From NCBI GenBank assembly GCA_035519535.1, contig DATIWF010000022.1:26644-90643 (forward strand): DNA of 64,000 nt. Reading direction: 5' to 3'. Both the position numbers and the translations under genes were made by a program. Source of the stretch: DATEGZ01 sp035519535. Lineage in GTDB: Bacteria; Acidobacteriota; Vicinamibacteria; Vicinamibacterales; SCN-69-37. Below are positions 59,841-64,000 of the stretch, piece after piece (position 1 is the stretch's first letter; every line of letters starts with the position of its first letter). The notes under the pieces were generated by a model, which saw only the letters and a program-made list of their open reading frames with translations, did no database searches and was not told the DNA's origin.

Positions 59841-62828
59841 TTGTCGCAACGTGTCCTGGTACGCGCACGCGATCTCGCGGGCTTTCGCCGGGCTCTCGTC
59901 GAGCGCGCCCTCGACGGGGATCCCCTCTCGGCGCGACGCCGCGCGTTCATCGTGCCCACACGCGCCGCCGCGGAGCTCCTGCGCCAGTCGATCGAGGCCG
60001 AGGCGAGGCGCACCGGCCGCACGGCGGTCCTCCTGCCCGACCTCCTGACGCGGGACGATCTCGTCACGCGCCTGCACGGCGCGCTCCCGGGCGCTCCGCC
60101 GCTCGTCAGCCGCGCCGAACGCGAGATCCTGCTCGAGCGCGCGGCGAGGCGCGCGGCCGGCCGCGCGCGCATGCCCGGCAGCCCGTTCCACATTCGTCCG
60201 GGGCTCGTGGCCGCGATGCTCGACTTCTACGACGAGCTGCGGCGACGCGAGCGCACGATCCGCCGCTTCGCGCGCGCGCTCTTTGCCGAGCTGCGGGTGG
60301 AGCGCGGCACCGACCGCGGCAGCGAGGGCCTGATTCACCAGACGTCCTTCCTCGGGTTCGCGTTTCTCGGCTACGAGCGCGGGCTCGCGTCGAGCGGGCG
60401 TCTGGATGAACACGCGCTGTGGAGACGACTCGCGGCCGATCAGCCCGCCCTGCCGTTCGAGGAGGTCGTCGTCGCCGTCGCCGATCACCCGTCGGATCCC
60501 CGCGGCCTGTGGCCGGCCGATTTCAATTTGCTCGGCCGGCTGACCGGGATCGCGCGCCTCGACGTCGTCGTCACCGACGAGACGCACGACGCGGGATTCC
60601 GAGAGCGCATCGATCGCGAGCTCCCCGGCATCGAGGAGCAGCGCCCGGCCGGAGCCGCCGCCGCGCCGCCGGTGCTGGTCCGGCCGTCCGCCGGCGAGTC
60701 GTTGTGCTTCGTGAGCCGCGATCGCGAAGAGGAGCTGCGCGACGTTGTGCGCGGCATCCGGCGCCGGCTCCGGGACGCGGGCGGCGTGCTGCCCGAACGG
60801 ACGGCGGTCGTCTTCCATCGCCCGCTGCCGTATCTGTATCTGGCGCACCAGATCCTGAGCGACGCGCGGATTCCGTATCAGACCTTCGACGCTCTGCCCC
60901 TGGCGGCCGAGCCGTTTGCGGCGCTCCTCGATCTCGTGCTGGCGTTCGCGCGCACCGGGGGCACGCGCGAAGCCGCGGTAGCGCTGCTGCGGTCGCAGCT
61001 CTTACGTTTCGAGGTCAGTGGTGAGCGGGTGGGGCGCCGGGATGCCGCGGCGCTCGACGCCGTGCTGGCCGAGCGGCGCGCGACCGGCGAGGCGGCCACG
61101 TATCCCGCGGAGGTCGAGGCGTTCTTCGGCGGCCTCGACCGGCGCGACCGCGTCGAACGCGACCGCGCGCGGCGCGCGGCCGAAGCCTCCGCTGCGCTCC
61201 GCGAGAGGCTCCAGCCGTTTCGGTCCGCCGCGGCGGCCTCCCTGCAAATCCGCGCGGTGTCCGATCTTCTGCGCGCGTCGCCGCGGGCGCCGGACGACGA
61301 TGACCCGTGGCGGGATCGCCACGCCCGGGCGCGGGAGGCCGTGCTCGCCGTGCTCGACGGCCTGACCGATGCCTTCCGCCGCCACGACGACCGGCCGCGC
61401 GACCCGGAAGATCTGGTCGCGGCCGTGCACCACGCGCTCGAGGGCCGCACCTTTTCACCCAGACGCGGCCGGGCGGGCGTTCATCTCGTCGATGCCGTCG
61501 CGGCGAGATTCGGCGACGCCGATCACGCGTACCTCGTCGGGCTGGTGGAGACCGACTGGCCCGATCGCCAGCGGCGCAGCATTTTCTACTCGAGCGGCCT
61601 CCTCAAGAATCTGGGCTGGCCGCAGGAGTCGGACCAGGTCCGCGCGCAGCAGGCGGCCTTCCGTGATCTGCTGCGCCTGCCCGCGAAGACCGTCGAGCTC
61701 CACGCCTTCCAGCTCGAGGGTGACGCCATCGTCGGCGTGTCGCCGATGGTCGAAGCGGCGCGGGATCTTCCGTCGCGCGCGTTGTCCGAAGCCGAGGAGG
61801 CGGGCGCCCGGGCCGAGATGTGCTTCGCCGAGGACGCGCTCGCGGCGGGCGGCGAGGCGTGGTCGGCGCTCGACGAGGAGTCAGCGGCCTGGCTCGACCT
61901 GCGTCGGAGGCGGCCGTCGATCGACGGCCGCTCGTACGGCGGCTTCGTCGGCGCCCAGGCGCCGCAGGCCTACCGCGTGAGCCGGGTCGATCGGTATCTC
62001 GATTGTCCGTTCAAGTACTTCGCGGAGAGCGTGCTGGGCCTGCCCGAGGAGCGCGAAGAGATGTCGGGACTGACGCCCCTCGAGCGGGGCAACCTCGTGC
62101 ACTCGTTGTTCGAGCGGTTCTACCGGGCGTGGCAGGAGGACGGGCGCGGGACGATCACCGACGCCCTGCTGCCGGACGCGCTTCGACTGTTCCGGCGTCT
62201 CGCGCACGAGGCGCTGGCGCGGATGCCCGAGGCGGACCGCGCGCTCGAGGAGGTTCGCCTCTTCGGCTCGATCGTGGCCCGCGGTCTCGCGGAGCGCGTG
62301 TTCGAGCTCGAAGCACACGCCGGCGGCCGCATCGTCAGGCGGCTGATCGAATTTCCGATCCGCGGGCCGTTCACGTTCTGGCGGCTCTCGGGGCTCGTCG
62401 AGAAGGTCATCGAGATCCGCGGCAAGACCGATCGCATCGACGTGTTCGACGACGGGTCGTTGCGGGTGATCGACTACAAGCTCGGCCGGATGCCGGACCT
62501 CAAGTCGTCGGTGCAGATCGCGGTCTACGCGCATTCGGTGCAGCAGGCGCTCGAGGCGAGCGAGGGGCGCCCGCACCCGGTCTCGGGCGCGATGTACGTC
62601 GCGTTTGGCGACGACCGGCACGTCGCGGGTGCGATCGGCGAAGGCGAGCCGCCGGGCGAGGCGGTCGCCGCACGCGCCTCGCAATTCGCCGGCCTCATCG
62701 AGCGCATCGAGCAGGGCGAGTTCCCCCCGCAGCCGCGCAAGACCAGCGATTGCGCCTGGTGCCGCTACGCGGGCGTGTGCCGCAAGGAATACCGACTGGA
62801 AGCCGATGAAGCAGCCGAGCCTGTTTGA
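59841..62828 (+). CDS. addB: AddB-like exonuclease (PD-(D/E)XK, Fe-S)
   Basis: 995 residues from TTG 59841. A long UvrD-like but Walker-poor N-terminal region, then the nuclease domain at about 690-990: YRVSRVDRYLDCPFKYFAE with Cys, TPLERGNLVHSLFERF, GKTDRIDVFDDGSLRVIDYK (catalytic Asp and Lys) and CAWCRYAGVCRKEY, giving the four Fe-S cysteines of AddB. Works with AddA at double-strand breaks, 5' to 3' strand. Length is somewhat shorter than Bacillus AddB. It overlaps addA by 23 bases. Confidence 0.85.
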   Translation: MSQRVLVRARDLAGFRRALVERALDGDPLSARRRAFIVPTRAAAELLRQSIEAEARRTGRTAVLLPDLLTRDDLVTRLHGALPGAPPLVSRAEREILLERAARRAAGRARMPGSPFHIRPGLVAAMLDFYDELRRRERTIRRFARALFAELRVERGTDRGSEGLIHQTSFLGFAFLGYERGLASSGRLDEHALWRRLAADQPALPFEEVVVAVADHPSDPRGLWPADFNLLGRLTGIARLDVVVTDETHDAGFRERIDRELPGIEEQRPAGAAAAPPVLVRPSAGESLCFVSRDREEELRDVVRGIRRRLRDAGGVLPERTAVVFHRPLPYLYLAHQILSDARIPYQTFDALPLAAEPFAALLDLVLAFARTGGTREAAVALLRSQLLRFEVSGERVGRRDAAALDAVLAERRATGEAATYPAEVEAFFGGLDRRDRVERDRARRAAEASAALRERLQPFRSAAAASLQIRAVSDLLRASPRAPDDDDPWRDRHARAREAVLAVLDGLTDAFRRHDDRPRDPEDLVAAVHHALEGRTFSPRRGRAGVHLVDAVAARFGDADHAYLVGLVETDWPDRQRRSIFYSSGLLKNLGWPQESDQVRAQQAAFRDLLRLPAKTVELHAFQLEGDAIVGVSPMVEAARDLPSRALSEAEEAGARAEMCFAEDALAAGGEAWSALDEESAAWLDLRRRRPSIDGRSYGGFVGAQAPQAYRVSRVDRYLDCPFKYFAESVLGLPEEREEMSGLTPLERGNLVHSLFERFYRAWQEDGRGTITDALLPDALRLFRRLAHEALARMPEADRALEEVRLFGSIVARGLAERVFELEAHAGGRIVRRLIEFPIRGPFTFWRLSGLVEKVIEIRGKTDRIDVFDDGSLRVIDYKLGRMPDLKSSVQIAVYAHSVQQALEASEGRPHPVSGAMYVAFGDDRHVAGAIGEGEPPGEAVAARASQFAGLIERIEQGEFPPQPRKTSDCAWCRYAGVCRKEYRLEADEAAEPV

Positions 62829-64000
62829 CGCGCCGTCCGACGAGCCCCGGCCGGCCGACCAGGCGGCCCGGGACTTCGCGACCGACCCGGGGCACCACGT
62901 CGTGCTCGAGGCGTCGGCCGGGACGGGGAAGACGCGCGTCCTCGTGGACCGCTACGTGCGCCTGATCCAGGCGGGCGTCGATCCCCGGCACATCCTCGCG
63001 ATGACGTTCACGCGCAAGGCCGCGGCGGAGATGCGGGACCGGGTGGTCGCGGAGCTCGTCCGTCGCGCCGATCGCGGCGACATCGCGCCGGATGTGTGGC
63101 GGAACGTGCGCGACCGCATCGCCGACGTCCAGATCTCGACGATCGACGCGTTTTGTTTCGGACTGCTGCGTGAATTCCCGCTCGAGGCCGACGTCGATCC
63201 GGCCTTTGAGATTGCGGATGAGACCGAGATGGCGCGCTTCGCCAGCGAGGCGCTCGATCTCACGTTCCGCGCCTCACGCCGGCTGATCATCGACGATGAG
63301 AACGTGCGGCTGCTGTTCGCACGGGTCAAGCTGCCCGTGCTGCGCGGGGCGCTCAAGCAGAGCCTGGACCGCCGCCAGGTCGCGCTCCCGGCGGTCGCGA
63401 CCTTCGTCGAACGCCATGTCCGCTGCGAGCGGGCAGCCGACGCTTCGTCGGCGTTCGTGGCGCGGCTGCGGGCCGCGCTCGATCAATTCCTGCACCGCGA
63501 GGCGCTGCTCGACGCTGGACCGCGGCGGTCGCCGCACTTCGAGCGCCTGCGGGCCGACCTCACATCGCTCGCGACGTTTCCGGCCGACGACCCGGCGGAG
63601 GTGCAGCACCTGCGGCGGCGTCTCGAGCACTACTTCCTCACGACGGCGGGCAAGCCGCGGCAGCGTGTCGAGAAATCGTTCGGCGACGGCTTTGTCTCGC
63701 CGGCCGCACGCAAGACGCACGAGCACGCGCTCGGCCTGATCTCGCCGCTCGTCGCCGAGGCGATTGACGAGCTCGAAGGCGATGTCGGCGGACTTCTCGC
63801 GCGCGGACTCCTGCGCGTGCTGGCGATCGCCGTGCAGAAGTACGAAACCCTGCTCGAGGAGCACGCCGTGCTGGACTTTGCGGGCATGCTCCATCGCGCG
63901 GTCGCGCTGCTCGAGCGGCAGGAGGAGTTCGCCCGCAGCCGGCTGAAGCTGCAGTCGCGGTATCACCACGTGCTCGTGGACGAGTTCCAGGACACGAGCC
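62806..64000 (+). CDS. addA: AddA-like UvrD-family helicase-nuclease, 5' part (cut by window edge)
   Basis: ATG 62806 opens a frame still open at base 64000 (398 codons). QAARDFATDPGHHVVLEASAGTGKT is Walker A, LAMTFTRKAAAEMRDRV motif Ia, ISTIDAFCFGLLRE motif Ib/Ic, and VLVDEFQDTS the Walker B (motif II), where the window ends. These are RecB/AddA features: DNA-end unwinding in recombination. The C-terminal nuclease cannot be seen. The 23-base overlap with addB indicates translational coupling. Confidence 0.93.
   Translation, partial: MKQPSLFDAPSDEPRPADQAARDFATDPGHHVVLEASAGTGKTRVLVDRYVRLIQAGVDPRHILAMTFTRKAAAEMRDRVVAELVRRADRGDIAPDVWRNVRDRIADVQISTIDAFCFGLLREFPLEADVDPAFEIADETEMARFASEALDLTFRASRRLIIDDENVRLLFARVKLPVLRGALKQSLDRRQVALPAVATFVERHVRCERAADASSAFVARLRAALDQFLHREALLDAGPRRSPHFERLRADLTSLATFPADDPAEVQHLRRRLEHYFLTTAGKPRQRVEKSFGDGFVSPAARKTHEHALGLISPLVAEAIDELEGDVGGLLARGLLRVLAIAVQKYETLLEEHAVLDFAGMLHRAVALLERQEEFARSRLKLQSRYHHVLVDEFQDTS

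Overview
The window is chromosomal DNA from a GC-rich, Gram-negative-type bacterium. Lipoprotein maturation genes (lgt, lspA), a TonB-ExbB-ExbD-ExbD system, an RND efflux pump, a membrane pyrophosphatase, AddAB-like recombination genes and a zinc-type L28 gene all fit an Acidobacteriota-like organism, perhaps of the Vicinamibacteria. That placement is inferred from gene content and style, not from a search. Coding density is very high, with many GTGA, ATGA and TGAGTG stop-start junctions and frequent GTG or TTG starts.

Layout. 1-2.4 kb (-): folC (cut by the window edge), accD, deoxynucleoside kinase. 2.5-5.8 kb (+): a MenC/N-acylamino acid racemase-type enolase and a HEAT-repeat/cyclophilin lipoprotein. 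5.8-6.2 kb: a 16-residue Lys/Gly-rich mini-ORF and a small-RNA-like unit (-). 6.2-7.4 kb (-): ddl, divergent from tgt-yajC-secD-secF-DUF502 (+). 12.2-17.4 kb (+): H+-pyrophosphatase, then tonB, exbB and two exbD. 17.7-18.7 kb (-): TPR lipoprotein. 18.9-21.1 kb (+): rel. 21.3-22.0 kb (-): ridA and rpmB. 22.3-25.3 kb (+): DksA/TraR protein and lon. 25.4-35.3 kb (-): one overlapping run ileS-lspA-lgt-rluD-nudix-MFP-RND. 35.3-37.8 kb: HAD, GNAT, HIT and a DUF4440-like lipoprotein. 37.8-41.3 kb (-): thiD-moaE-moaD-prfA-prmC, divergent from bioY (+). 42.1-47.2 kb (-): pgi, signal-peptide methyltransferase, prenyl synthase, membrane phosphodiesterase. 47.3-50.9 kb (+): erpA, a Fur-rubrerythrin fusion, PHP phosphoesterase, degenerate ABC ATPase, HAD phosphatase. 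Then tRNA-Sec and a cold-shock gene (-), DUF305 and LVIVD genes (+), tRNA-Ala, exported or accessory proteins, and an AddB/AddA-like pair (+) running off the right edge.

Two genome-wide habits stand out. First, the ends of many genes run into short tandem word repeats (7-, 9- or 20-base units). The same word reappears at distant genes, usually in the same orientation relative to the gene it follows; at two convergent pairs (rel/ridA and bioY/phosphodiesterase) each gene carries its own copy and the copies face each other. Second, about a dozen genes have a TANNNT-like -10 box only 6-8 bases before the start codon and no Shine-Dalgarno sequence, which predicts leaderless mRNAs. Other notable items are the Fur-rubrerythrin fusion, the selenocysteine tRNA, the candidate small RNA and the ABC protein without a Walker A lysine.

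All calls come from reading sequence and protein motifs by eye; no database search was run.
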